Part shown: positions 22,551-30,837 of the stretch, in pieces
How positions within the stretch are numbered: position 1 is the first letter of the stretch
How the letters are laid out: each line of letters starts with the position of its first letter
Source: Variovorax sp. V213
Lineage (GTDB): Bacteria > Pseudomonadota > Gammaproteobacteria > Burkholderiales > Burkholderiaceae_C
Assembly (NCBI RefSeq): GCF_041154455.1
Contig: NZ_AP028664.1
Location: 1,675,001 to 1,739,000, forward strand
Length of the DNA stretch: 64,000 nucleotides
Direction of reading: 5' to 3'
Notes under the pieces: model-generated
What the model saw: the letters and a program-made list of their open reading frames with translations, nothing else
Databases searched by the model: none
What the model was told of the DNA's origin: nothing
Made by a program: the position numbers and the translations under genes

Positions 22551-23531
22551 GTGACCTCAAGCATTTCCAGCCCCGCCGCGCGCCCCAAACGTGTCCTGGT
22601 GATTCACTATTCGCAGACCGGCCAGCTCGGCAGCGTCGCCGAGCAGATCGTTGCGCCGCTCAGGGCCGATCCGCAGATTTCCGTTCACGTCGAAACGCTG
22701 CGTCCGCAGGCGGATTTTCCGTTTCCCTGGCCGTTCCTGACCTTCTTCGATGCCTTTCCGGAGTCGGCCCACCTGAAGCCGCCGCCGCTGGCGCCGCTTT
22801 CGCTCTCGGGGGACGAAGACTTCGATCTGGTCATCCTGCCGTACCAGGTCTGGTTCCTGGCGCCATCGCAGCCGATTGCCGCCTTTCTCAAGCATTCGCT
22901 GGCGAGCCGCCTGCTCGAGGGCAAGCCGGTCGTCACGGTCATCGCCTGCCGCAACATGTGGCTGCTGGCGCACGAGAAGCTCAAGGGCCTGCTCGATGCG
23001 GTGGGCGCACGCCTGATCGACAACGTGGTGCTGACCGACCCCGGCCCGACGCTGGCCACTTTTTTCACCACGCCGGCCTGGCTCATCTGGGGCCGCAAGC
23101 GCGGCTTCTGGGGCATGCCCGACGCCGGCCTCAGCGCCGAACAGATCCAGGGCGCGGGCCGTTTCGGCCGCGCGCTGCGCGAGGCGCTGCACAACGACCT
23201 CGAACGCGGATCGCAGCCGCTGCTCGCGGGGCTGGGCGCAGTGCGGGCCGACGCCCGGCTGCTGATCAGCGAAAAAGCCGGCACGCGGAGCTTTTTCCTC
23301 TGGGGCAGGCTGATCATGGCGGCGGGGCGGCCCGGCGCATGGCAGCGCAAGCCGTTGCTGCTGCTCTATGTGGTCTTCCTTCTTGTGCTGATTGTCACGG
23401 TCGTGCCCGTGAGCTTGACGCTGCAGGCGCTGCTGCGGCCTTTGTTCAAGGGGTGGCTGACTAAAATGACGGCTCATTTCGAGCGCCCCTCGGGCTCGGC
23501 CACGGATCGTTCCCCCCTCTATGACGACTGA
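22551..23531 (+). CDS. DarA-like flavodoxin-fold protein (dialkylresorcinol condensing enzyme family)
   Basis: About 326 residues from GTG 22551; ATG 22482 is an upstream alternative, and neither has a strong ribosome binding site. The start was chosen because KRVLVIHYSQTGQLGSVA, the flavodoxin-like nucleotide loop, should be near the N-terminus. Later blocks are LVILPYQVWFLAPSQPI and VTVIACRNMWLLAHEKLK. The C-terminus has a strongly hydrophobic helix (LLLLYVVFLLVLIVTVV), so it is probably membrane-attached. Databases usually name this family after DarA of dialkylresorcinol biosynthesis; it acts with a DarB ketosynthase. Here the DarB-like gene overlaps its end by 11 bp. No DarC-type aromatase is present, so the product need not be a dialkylresorcinol. 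Confidence 0.75.
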   Translation: MTSSISSPAARPKRVLVIHYSQTGQLGSVAEQIVAPLRADPQISVHVETLRPQADFPFPWPFLTFFDAFPESAHLKPPPLAPLSLSGDEDFDLVILPYQVWFLAPSQPIAAFLKHSLASRLLEGKPVVTVIACRNMWLLAHEKLKGLLDAVGARLIDNVVLTDPGPTLATFFTTPAWLIWGRKRGFWGMPDAGLSAEQIQGAGRFGRALREALHNDLERGSQPLLAGLGAVRADARLLISEKAGTRSFFLWGRLIMAAGRPGAWQRKPLLLLYVVFLLVLIVTVVPVSLTLQALLRPLFKGWLTKMTAHFERPSGSATDRSPLYDD

Positions 23532-24654
23532 TGTCTTCCTGACCCGCACTGCCGCCTTTCTGCCCTTTGCCCCGGTCAGCAATGAAGACATCGAAGACGT
23601 CCTCGGTCGCATCGGCGGCAAGGCGTCGCGCGCACGGCGGCTGATTCTTCGCAGCAACGGCATCCAGTCGCGCCACTACGCCATCGACCGGGCCACCGGC
23701 CGGCTCGCCATGAGCAATGCGCAGCTCACCGCCTCGGCCATTCGGGCGCTGGGCGACATCGGGCCGGTGGATTGCCTCGCCACCGGCACCTCGCTGCCCG
23801 ATCAGCTGATGCCCAACCACGCCGTGATGGTGCATGGCGAGCTCGGCTGGCCGCGGCTCGAGGTGGTGGCTTGCGCGGGCATCTGCCTGGCGGGCACCAC
23901 GGCGCTCAAGCATGCGTGGTTGTCGGTACGTTCGGGTGACGCGCGACGCGCGGTGGCCACGGGCTCGGAATTGGCTTCGGCCGTGATGCGCGGATCCAGG
24001 TTCGAGGCCGAACTCGAACACAAGCTCGAAGCGCTCGAGGAGCGTCCGGAACTCGCCTTCGAGAAAGACTTCCTGCGCTGGATGCTCTCCGACGGCGCCG
24101 GCGCCGTGCTGCTCGAGCGCGAGCCGCGCGGCCCGCTGTCGCTGCGCGTGGAATGGATCGACCTGTCTTCCGCCGCGCACGAGCTGCCGGTGTGCATGTA
24201 TGCAGGCGCCGACAAGAACGCCGAAGGCGGGCTGGACGGCTGGGCGCGCACCGCGCCGGAAGACTGGCGGCGCGAGTCGACCTTCGCCGTCAAGCAGGAC
24301 GTGCGCCTGCTCAACGAGAACATCGTGCGCGCCACGCTGGGCGAGCCGCTGGCGGCCATCGTCGAGAAGCGCGGCCTGAAGGCGGCCGACGTCGACTGGT
24401 TCCTGCCGCACCTGTCGTCCGGCTATTTCGTCGAGCCGGTGAGTCGCTGCCTCGAATCGATGGGCTTCGCGATTCCGCGCGAACGCTGGTTCAGCAACCT
24501 GGCGAGCAAGGGCAATACCGGGTCGGCGTCGCCCTACATCATGCTCGACGAGCTGTTCCGTTCGGGCCGCATCAAGCCCGGCCACAAGCTGCTGATGTTC
24601 GTACCCGAAAGCGGCCGCTTCTCGAGCGGTTTCATCTATCTGGAAGCGGTCTGA
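23521..24654 (+). CDS. 3-oxoacyl-ACP synthase III-like ketosynthase (DarB-like)
   Basis: 377 residues, thiolase fold. The catalytic Cys118 lies in VVACAGICLAGTTALKHAW, the His in WFLPHLSSGYF, and the Asn in NLASKGNTGSASP, so the Cys-His-Asn triad of KAS III enzymes is complete. KAS III enzymes condense an acyl-CoA or acyl-ACP with a second beta-ketoacyl or malonyl unit. The neighbouring DarA-like gene and the overlap of 11 bp argue for a DarB-type head-to-head condensation or a related step in the same pathway. Its stop overlaps the next ATG by one base. Confidence 0.85.
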   Translation: MTTDVFLTRTAAFLPFAPVSNEDIEDVLGRIGGKASRARRLILRSNGIQSRHYAIDRATGRLAMSNAQLTASAIRALGDIGPVDCLATGTSLPDQLMPNHAVMVHGELGWPRLEVVACAGICLAGTTALKHAWLSVRSGDARRAVATGSELASAVMRGSRFEAELEHKLEALEERPELAFEKDFLRWMLSDGAGAVLLEREPRGPLSLRVEWIDLSSAAHELPVCMYAGADKNAEGGLDGWARTAPEDWRRESTFAVKQDVRLLNENIVRATLGEPLAAIVEKRGLKAADVDWFLPHLSSGYFVEPVSRCLESMGFAIPRERWFSNLASKGNTGSASPYIMLDELFRSGRIKPGHKLLMFVPESGRFSSGFIYLEAV

Positions 24655-25049
24655 TGAATCTTGATGATGTTCCGCAGGAAGGCAACGCCACACTCGACGG
24701 CCACGCCAAGCTCATGTATGCGCGCGACGCGCAGGGCCGCGTCGTGACCACCCGTTCGCGTGGCTGGGAGGCGGAAGAAATCGTCACCAGCCATGCGGTC
24801 GACGTGCTCGTCGTGCAGGCGCAGGCGGCCAGAGAGCGCGTGGTCCAGGGGCTCGCGTCGCCGCTCGAATACTGGATGTACGAGCGTCGCATGGACGTGG
24901 CGCTGCTATCGCAGACCAGCGGATTCTGGCAATGGCGCGTACGGCGCCACCTGATGCCCAAGCACTTCGCAGCGCTGTCCGCGAAGCAGCTGGCGCGTTA
25001 TTCGGAGGCTCTGGGCCTGCCCGTATCCACCTTGCGAGGCCTGCCGTGA
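24654..25049 (+). CDS. Uncharacterised 131-residue protein of the biosynthetic cluster
   Basis: I do not recognise a named domain. The protein has no signal peptide or membrane helix and is rich in Arg, Ala and Leu. Notable stretches are EEIVTSHAVDVLVVQAQAA, SPLEYWMYERRMDVALLSQ and FWQWRVRRHLMPKHFAAL, which look like amphipathic helices. It is translationally coupled on both sides: ATG 24654 overlaps the ketosynthase stop, and its TGA overlaps the GTG of the BtrH-like gene. That arrangement argues strongly that it is real and belongs to the pathway. Confidence 0.75.
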   Translation: MNLDDVPQEGNATLDGHAKLMYARDAQGRVVTTRSRGWEAEEIVTSHAVDVLVVQAQAARERVVQGLASPLEYWMYERRMDVALLSQTSGFWQWRVRRHLMPKHFAALSAKQLARYSEALGLPVSTLRGLP

Positions 25050-26026
25050 ACTTCGAACATCAACAAGCTGCGCACTGCGAAAGCGGCGTCATCTCGAACC
25101 TGATGCGCCACCACGGCGTACCCATGACCGAGAGCATGGCGCTCGGCCTGTCGTCGGCGCTGTCGTTCGCCTACCTGCCGTTCATCAAGCTTTCGGGGCT
25201 GCCGCTCATTTCATACCGCATGCCGCCCAAGGCCATCATCAAGGGCCTGCTGGCGCCGATGGCCGCGCGCTTCCGCTTCGAGACCTTCCGCAGTCCCGAG
25301 GCCGGTGCCCAGCGCCTCGACGCCCTGCTGGCCGGCGGGCAGATCGTGGGCCTGCAGACCTCGGTCTACTGGCTGCCGTACTTTCCGCCCAACATGCGCT
25401 TTCACTTCAATGCGCACAACCTGCTGGTCTACGGCAAGGAGGGCGACGACTACCTGATCAGCGACCCCGTGTTCGAGGAGCCGGTGCGCTGCGCCAGCGC
25501 TGATCTTTCGCGTGCACGCTTTGCCAAGGGCGTGCTCGCGCCCAAGGGCCTTATGTATTACCCGCAGGCCATCGAGCGCAAGACGGTCGATGCGGCATCG
25601 GTGCAAAAAGCCATCCGCAAGACGGTGCGCACCATGTTGGCGCCGATTCCCATTGTCGGCGTGCGCGGCATGCGCACGCTGGCCAGGCGCATGCAGAAGC
25701 TGTCGCCGGCCGATCCGCGCAGTGTCGATTTCATCGGCCACGTGGTGCGCATGCAGGAAGAAATCGGCACGGGTGGGGCGGGCTTCCGTTTCATCTATGC
25801 GGGCTTCCTGCAAGAGGCGGCGCAGTTGCTCGGCAAGCCGCAGCTGCAGCAGATGTCCGAACGGCTCATCGCCATCGGCGACGGCTGGCGCGCCTTCGCA
25901 CTCAAGGCAGCGCGCATGGTGAAGGGGCGAGAGCCTGTGGATCCGGTGGCGCTGGCTGACAAGCTGCGTGAACAGGCGCAGCAGGAGGAGACATTCTTTC
26001 GTGACCTCAAGGCTGTTGTTGCCTGA
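25046..26026 (+). CDS. BtrH-like acyltransferase (butirosin BtrH N-terminal domain, DUF4872)
   Basis: 326 residues, start GTG 25046 (GTGA overlap). The N-terminal part has a papain-like arrangement: Cys11 in HCESGVISNLMRHHG, the His in RFHFNAHNLLVYG, and the Asp in YLISDPVF. In butirosin synthesis, BtrH moves an acyl group from a carrier protein to an amine acceptor; here an acyl carrier protein is encoded five genes from this one's start in the same operon. It therefore probably transfers the assembled acyl chain to an acceptor. The acceptor is unknown. Confidence 0.78.
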   Translation: MNFEHQQAAHCESGVISNLMRHHGVPMTESMALGLSSALSFAYLPFIKLSGLPLISYRMPPKAIIKGLLAPMAARFRFETFRSPEAGAQRLDALLAGGQIVGLQTSVYWLPYFPPNMRFHFNAHNLLVYGKEGDDYLISDPVFEEPVRCASADLSRARFAKGVLAPKGLMYYPQAIERKTVDAASVQKAIRKTVRTMLAPIPIVGVRGMRTLARRMQKLSPADPRSVDFIGHVVRMQEEIGTGGAGFRFIYAGFLQEAAQLLGKPQLQQMSERLIAIGDGWRAFALKAARMVKGREPVDPVALADKLREQAQQEETFFRDLKAVVA

Positions 26027-26191
26027 GATGGATCGTCGCTTTTCGATTCGGTGCTTGGGGTGCGAAATGCGCTGTTCAGGGCGCGCTCCCGCCGACGGGG
26101 GACATTCGCGGAGGGGAGTACCCGGTGGCCTGTGCACGCGTCCCGAAAAGCCGTGCCCCGAAGAACAGCGCCCCGAACGAGCGACACGCCG
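26027..26191 (+). other. 165-bp gap inside the biosynthetic operon
   Basis: This is the only large gap in the cluster. No gene is evident, although the frame of the next gene stays open back to 26051. It holds a small inverted repeat CCCG-CCGA-CGGG near 26089-26100 and a GGAGGGGAG run. The text resembles intergenic repeats I associate with Variovorax, but I cannot confirm this here. Confidence 0.35.
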
Positions 26192-27100
26192 ATGCTCGAA
26201 CTGAAGAACCTCGGCTACCGCTATCCGCACGCCGAGCGGCCCGCGTTGGCCGACGTCTCGCTCGCGGTTCCGCGCGGTTGCGTGATGGGCCTGCTCGGAC
26301 CCAACGGCGCCGGCAAGACCACGCTGATCTCTCACCTCTCGGGCGCCCTGGCCGTGCAGTCGGGCGAGATCCGCATCGACGGCCAACCGCTGCAGCAAGT
26401 GCGCGCTCGGGCGCCCACGCGCATCGCGGTGGCGCCGCAGGACCAGGCCTTCTATCCCATGCTCACCGTGGCCGAGAACCTCGCATGCTTCGCCGCGGCG
26501 GGCGGGCTTTCCGGCGCGCGCAAGAAGGCGCGGATCGAAGCCTGCACGCAGTTTGCCCAGCTCGAACAGTTCGCGGGCGTGCGCGCCGAGCGCCTCTCGG
26601 GCGGACTGAAACGCCGGCTCAACCTGGCGATCGCCTTGCTGCCCGAACCTGAGCTGATGCTGTTCGACGAGCCTACGGTGGGCGTCGATCCACAATCGCG
26701 CGCCTTCATCCTCGATGCCATCAAGAGCCTGGCGCAGCAAGGCGCGGCGGTGATCTATGCCTCGCACTACATGGAAGAGATCGAAGCCATCGCCGACCGC
26801 GTGGCCATCCTCGACCAAGGCCGCGTGCTGCGCGAAGGTTCGCTCGAAGAGCTGCTGTCGAAGAGCGCCATGCTGCTGACGCTGGCGGCCGACGGGCTCG
26901 ACGCAGAGAGTCTCTCGCGTTTCGGCACGGTGGAGCAGGGCGGCGTGCATTGGCGCATTCACCTGCACGAAGGCACCGGCCCAGGTCCCGTGTTGCAGGC
27001 CCTGGAAGCCGAAGGCATCGACGTGCGCCACGCCGAGTTCGGCCGCCACGATCTCGAACAGCTTTTCATGGCACTCACCCATCGCTCCTTGCGGGACTGA
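26192..27100 (+). CDS. ABC-2 exporter ATPase
   Basis: 302 residues; start ATG 26192, at the normal N-terminus MLELKNLGYRY. ABC ATPase with Walker A GPNGAGKT, signature LSGGLKRR, Walker B LMLFDEPTVGVD and H-loop YASHYMEE, all intact. It is of the multidrug/antibiotic and lipid exporter (CcmA-like) class. It is followed five bases later by its permease. Together they should export, or flip across the inner membrane, the product of this cluster. Confidence 0.92.
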   Translation: MLELKNLGYRYPHAERPALADVSLAVPRGCVMGLLGPNGAGKTTLISHLSGALAVQSGEIRIDGQPLQQVRARAPTRIAVAPQDQAFYPMLTVAENLACFAAAGGLSGARKKARIEACTQFAQLEQFAGVRAERLSGGLKRRLNLAIALLPEPELMLFDEPTVGVDPQSRAFILDAIKSLAQQGAAVIYASHYMEEIEAIADRVAILDQGRVLREGSLEELLSKSAMLLTLAADGLDAESLSRFGTVEQGGVHWRIHLHEGTGPGPVLQALEAEGIDVRHAEFGRHDLEQLFMALTHRSLRD

Positions 27101-27105
27101 ACGCC

Positions 27106-28263
27106 ATGCTGCTTGCGCTCATCAAGAAGGAACTGCTCGCACTCGTGCGCGACATGCACGGGCTGGCGGCGCTGTTCTTCATGCCGATGGTCTTCATCGT
27201 GCTGATGTCGCTCACGCTGAAAGACATCTACCGCCCGCCGCTGGCCGAGCTGAGCTACGCGGTGGACGTGCGCGACACCGGGACGCCTGCGCAATGGCTG
27301 CAGCAGATCTGGCAGCGCAGCCATGGCGCACCCCGAGCGCTCGATGCCGACTGGCAGGTGCAGCTGCGCAGCGGCGCGCTCAAGTACGTGATCGTGCTGG
27401 AGCCAGGCCTTTCGGCGGAGCTCGAATCGGCCGCGCTGTCGACCAGGGCCCACATCCGGCTGCTGACGGAGCCGGGCATCGATGCCAACCTTTTCAACGC
27501 GCTGCGCGCGGAGCTGGCCGGCGCTTCGGGCGAACTGAAGGCGCGCCTCGCGCTGGCGGTGCCCGGCACGTCCGGGCCGCCGCCGGGGGCCTCGATCCAG
27601 GCGCTGGTGAATGCCGAGCGCTATTCGACCACCGGGCCGCGGCCCACCTCGGTGCAGCAGAACGTGCCGGCGTGGCTGGTGTTCGGCATGTTCTTCGTGG
27701 TCGCATCGCTCTCGAGCCTGTTCGTGCAGGAGCGCAGTTCGGGCGCGCTGGGCCGGCTGCGCAGCCTGGGCGTGTCACGCTTCATGCTGCTGATGTCCAA
27801 GGCGCTGCCTTACCTTGGCGTCAACGCGCTGCAGGCCGTGCTGATGCTGGCCGCCGGCATCTGGCTGATGCCGCTGATCGGCGGTGACGCGCTTTCGCTC
27901 GCGGGCATCCATTGGGGCGCGCTGGTGCTGGCGCTGGCCGCGGTGAGCCTGGCCGCGGTGAGCCTGTCGCTTGCCCTCGCTTGCCTGGTGCGCAGCCATG
28001 CACAGGCCGCGACCATCGGGCCGATGGTCAACGTGCTGATGGCGGCCGCGGGCGGCATCATGGTGCCGAAGTTCGTCATGCCGGGCTTCATGCAGCGGCT
28101 GGTCGAAATCTCTCCAATGAACTGGGGGTTGGAAGCGCTGCTCACCGTGCTGTTGCGCGGCGGCGGCGTGGCCGACACCCTGCCGCAGGTCGGCCGGCTC
28201 ATGGTGTTCGCGGCCGCCATGTTCCTGCTCGCTGTTTTTCTGTTTCGCAGGCCCGCATCGTGA
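27106..28263 (+). CDS. ABC-2 type exporter permease
   Basis: 385 residues; start ATG 27106. One N-terminal transmembrane helix, a large periplasmic-facing domain (about residues 45-190), then about five helices including VPAWLVFGMFFVVASLSSLF. This is the ABC-2 membrane-family layout. It pairs with the ATPase just upstream. The stop overlaps the GTG start of the acyl carrier protein gene. Confidence 0.9.
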   Translation: MLLALIKKELLALVRDMHGLAALFFMPMVFIVLMSLTLKDIYRPPLAELSYAVDVRDTGTPAQWLQQIWQRSHGAPRALDADWQVQLRSGALKYVIVLEPGLSAELESAALSTRAHIRLLTEPGIDANLFNALRAELAGASGELKARLALAVPGTSGPPPGASIQALVNAERYSTTGPRPTSVQQNVPAWLVFGMFFVVASLSSLFVQERSSGALGRLRSLGVSRFMLLMSKALPYLGVNALQAVLMLAAGIWLMPLIGGDALSLAGIHWGALVLALAAVSLAAVSLSLALACLVRSHAQAATIGPMVNVLMAAAGGIMVPKFVMPGFMQRLVEISPMNWGLEALLTVLLRGGGVADTLPQVGRLMVFAAAMFLLAVFLFRRPAS

Positions 28264-28535
28264 CCGACTCCGTATCCGCAGAATTCATTGCCAGCCTGAA
28301 GGCCATGGTGCTCGAGGCCGTCGAAAAAGACGCGCCGCCGGGCGGCCTTGGCGACGACGAGCCGCTGTTCGGCCCCGAGGCCCGGCTCGATCTCGATTCG
28401 CTCGATGCCCTGCAGGTGTCGATGACGATCCAGCAGCGCTTTGGCCTGCGCATGCCCGACAGCAAGGAAACGCGCCGCGCGCTCACCTCCATCGCCCACC
28501 TGGCCGACCACCTGGCGCAAGCGGGCAAGACATGA
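28260..28535 (+). CDS. Acyl carrier protein
   Basis: 91 residues, start GTG 28260 (GTGA overlap with the permease). Ser47 in RLDLDSLDALQV is the expected phosphopantetheine attachment site, and the flanking helix pattern fits an acyl carrier protein. It is one of the few carrier genes placed with an exporter, which suggests a dedicated carrier rather than the housekeeping AcpP. Its stop is overlapped by the ATG of the mini-ORF repeat at 28532. Confidence 0.9.
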   Translation: MTDSVSAEFIASLKAMVLEAVEKDAPPGGLGDDEPLFGPEARLDLDSLDALQVSMTIQQRFGLRMPDSKETRRALTSIAHLADHLAQAGKT

Positions 28536-28600
28536 GCGCCGCGCCGGGCCGCCCCAAGCAAGCTCGCACCGCAGTGCGAAGCACGAAGGTCATCGAGTGA
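28532..28600 (+). repeat. Mini-ORF coupling repeat, copy 2 (22-codon ORF between ACP and ketosynthase)
   Basis: Same length and layout as the copy at 18478-18546: ATG 28532 overlaps the acyl carrier protein stop, TGA 28598-28600 overlaps the ketosynthase GTG 28597, and AAGG at 28586-28589 serves as ribosome binding site. The peptide starts MSAAPGRPKQ and ends RSTKVIE; 18 of 22 residues match copy 1. The identical core is 28546-28578, including the CGCAC-cgca-GTGCG hairpin. Confidence 0.85.
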
Positions 28601-29676
28601 GCATTGAGGACGTGTATCTTGCCGGCACGGGCCTGGCCTGTGCGCTGGGCAACGATCCCGCGTCCTGCGTGACAGCCCTTGCACGCGGGGGTGTGCGGCC
28701 CACACCGGTTGCGGTCTCCGAGGGCGTGCAGTGGCCTGTGTTCATGCTGCCGCCGCAGGATGGCAGCTGGGCCGGGCGGCTGGAGCGCGCCGTGCGCAGC
28801 GTGGCTGCACAGGCGGGCGAGGGTGCAGGCGGGCGCTCCGGCCCGCTCTTCGTTGCATCGTCCTCGCTGGACATCGGCAACATGGAACACGAGCTGCAAG
28901 ACCTCCGCCTGGGCGGCGACCTGCAGGACTTCGCCGACCTCGTGGCCGGCGCGCTCGACTGGCAAGGGCCGGTTCTCACAATCTCCACGGCCTGCACCTC
29001 GGCGCTCAATGCCGTGCTGGCGGCCTGCGACCTGATCCGAAGCGGGGAGGCCGACGAGGCCCTGGTCATCGGGGCCGAACTCGGCAACCGCTTCACCGTG
29101 GCGGGCTTCGGCGCCATGCAGTTGCTCTCGCCTGACGGCGCGCGGCCTTTCGGCGCCGGCCGCAACGGGCTGGTGCTCGGCGAGGCGGTGGCCGCATTGC
29201 GCATTGGCTCGCGCGCGGCGCGCTGGCGCATTGCCGGCGGGTCCAACGTGGTCGATGGCCGCAACCCCTCGGGTACCGAAGCCAGCGCGGTGATTGCCAT
29301 GTGCCATGAGGCCCTGGCGCAGAGCAAGTTGAACCCGCGGGATATCGATCTGATCAAGGTGCAAGCCGCGGGCAGCCCGGTCAACGATGCGATCGAGGCG
29401 CAGGCGCTGAAGCAGGTCTTCGATCCGCTGCCGCCTCTGGTGTCGCTCAAGTCGGCGCTTGGCCATACGCTGGGCGCATCGGGTGCCGCCGAACTGGCGT
29501 TGATCGTCGCCTGTATCGAAGCCGGGGCGTGGCCTTCGACAGGGTATGCGATCGATGGCGAACTCGGCATCGCATTGAGCACGCAGGCGCCCGCCAGGCT
29601 GCGCAACATGCTGCTCAATGTGGTCGGGTTCGGCGGTGGACACGCCTCGCTGGTGCTGCAGGACTGCACCGCATGA
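28597..29676 (+). CDS. Beta-ketoacyl synthase (KAS I/II type) lacking one catalytic His
   Basis: 359 residues from GTG 28597. The nucleophile is Cys133 in ISTACTSALNAV. The second catalytic His is His290 in SALGHTLGASGAAE. The first His block, normally a His-Gly-Thr motif, reads VQAAGSPVND, with Ala258 in the His position. The protein is also shorter than typical KAS II (about 410). It may elongate with altered chemistry or work with the small ketosynthase-like protein that follows (ATGA overlap at 29673). It belongs to the same pathway as the acyl carrier protein just upstream. Confidence 0.82.
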   Translation: MSIEDVYLAGTGLACALGNDPASCVTALARGGVRPTPVAVSEGVQWPVFMLPPQDGSWAGRLERAVRSVAAQAGEGAGGRSGPLFVASSSLDIGNMEHELQDLRLGGDLQDFADLVAGALDWQGPVLTISTACTSALNAVLAACDLIRSGEADEALVIGAELGNRFTVAGFGAMQLLSPDGARPFGAGRNGLVLGEAVAALRIGSRAARWRIAGGSNVVDGRNPSGTEASAVIAMCHEALAQSKLNPRDIDLIKVQAAGSPVNDAIEAQALKQVFDPLPPLVSLKSALGHTLGASGAAELALIVACIEAGAWPSTGYAIDGELGIALSTQAPARLRNMLLNVVGFGGGHASLVLQDCTA

Positions 29677-30176
29677 ACGCCGGTTCCGCCGTCGCATGGC
29701 GCACCGTTGCGCACTTCAGCGCCGATCCTTTGCCAGCGGATTGGCGCGACCAGCTGGCGCACCGGCTCGGCCGGCGGCCACGGCGCGTGGGCCTCTGGAC
29801 CGAACTCGCGATGTACGGCGCGCGCTGCTGCCTCGATGCGGCGGGCGAGGAGGCATTGCCCATGGGTGCCCGCCTGCGCGTATCGAGCATGCGCGGCGCC
29901 TGGGGTGCGACGCATGCAGGCCTGGCGCAGCTCGACGCAGGCGCGCTGATGCCTTTCACCTTCATGCAGGGCCAGCCCGCATTGATGCTGGCTGAAGTCG
30001 CCCGCTGTCTCGACTGGCAAGGCGACGCGAGCTTTGCGCTGTGCCGCGATACGGCGCATCTGCTGCGGCTATCGAGGCTCGGCGCCGGCGGGGCCGGCCT
30101 GCTGATCGGGGTGGTGGAGGAGGAGCGCAATGGCGAAAAGCCGCGCTCCGAATGGTGGCGTCTGGTGCCGGCCTGA
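29673..30176 (+). CDS. Small ketosynthase-N-terminal-like protein, possible chain-length factor
   Basis: 167 residues, start ATG 29673 overlapping the ketosynthase stop. No active-site Cys block is visible. The pattern VGLWTELAMYGARCCLDAAG followed by LRVSSMRGAWGATHAG and MPFTFMQGQPALMLAEVARCL recalls the N-terminal ketosynthase-like family found next to KS genes in aryl-polyene-type clusters. I place it there only tentatively. It ends the cluster; the convergent HD-domain gene is 31 bp away. Confidence 0.6.
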   Translation: MNAGSAVAWRTVAHFSADPLPADWRDQLAHRLGRRPRRVGLWTELAMYGARCCLDAAGEEALPMGARLRVSSMRGAWGATHAGLAQLDAGALMPFTFMQGQPALMLAEVARCLDWQGDASFALCRDTAHLLRLSRLGAGGAGLLIGVVEEERNGEKPRSEWWRLVPA

Positions 30177-30207
30177 AACGCCTCTGTCTCGCCCGCGCCC
30201 GGCGAAA

Positions 30208-30834
30208 TCAGGCCAATGCCGCGATCGACTGCGCCAGGTTGGCGCGAGCGCGTGCCTCCAGCAGCGCATGCATTCGAGGCGTGGCGTAGATCGCCTCCCG
30301 CGCCAGGAAGCGCTGCAGGATGGCCCGGCGGCGTGGCAAGCGCACCTCGTCGGGCACGAAGGCGTATTCGGCGTGCACCTGCCGTTCATATTCGTCGAAC
30401 CGCGCCCGCTCCGCGCCGAGGATCGACAGGTCGATGTCGATCAGCAGTTCGGCGTCCCGGCCTTCGGGCACGGCATCGTGCCGCGTGGCCATCACCAGGG
30501 CGTGCACACGTTCGGCCGCCTCGGCTTGCGCGCCGGCCGCGAGCATGGCGCTGCGTGCCCAATCGGCGCTGCGAGCCTCGTTGTCGTGGGCATGCACGTC
30601 GTAGATCGCGTCGTGAAACCAGAGTGCGAGCGCCACTTCGCCCGGGCGCTCGGCCAGCGCTTGCTCATGCTCGAACCACGCCAGGCATTCGCCCAGGTGC
30701 TGCAGGGTGTGATAGTGGCGCTGCGGCTCGCTGTAGCGGCGCTGGAGCTCGATGCACAGCGCCTCATCGGCTGAGGCTACGCCCACCGAGCGCCAAGCGG
30801 CGTTCCAGTTGGCCAGCAGTGCCTCGGGCGTCAC
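30208..30834 (-). CDS. HD-superfamily metal-dependent hydrolase
   Basis: 208 residues. HD-like metal ligands are visible in RHYHTLQHLGECLAW, ALWFHDAIYDVHA (the His-Asp pair) and a later DIDLSILG. Members of this family are mostly uncharacterised phosphohydrolases. The start is GTG at 30832-30834, four bases from the upstream lytic transglycosylase stop at 30838, so the two are co-transcribed. Confidence 0.8.
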   Translation of the reverse strand: MTPEALLANWNAAWRSVGVASADEALCIELQRRYSEPQRHYHTLQHLGECLAWFEHEQALAERPGEVALALWFHDAIYDVHAHDNEARSADWARSAMLAAGAQAEAAERVHALVMATRHDAVPEGRDAELLIDIDLSILGAERARFDEYERQVHAEYAFVPDEVRLPRRRAILQRFLAREAIYATPRMHALLEARARANLAQSIAALA

Positions 30835-30837
30835 AGG

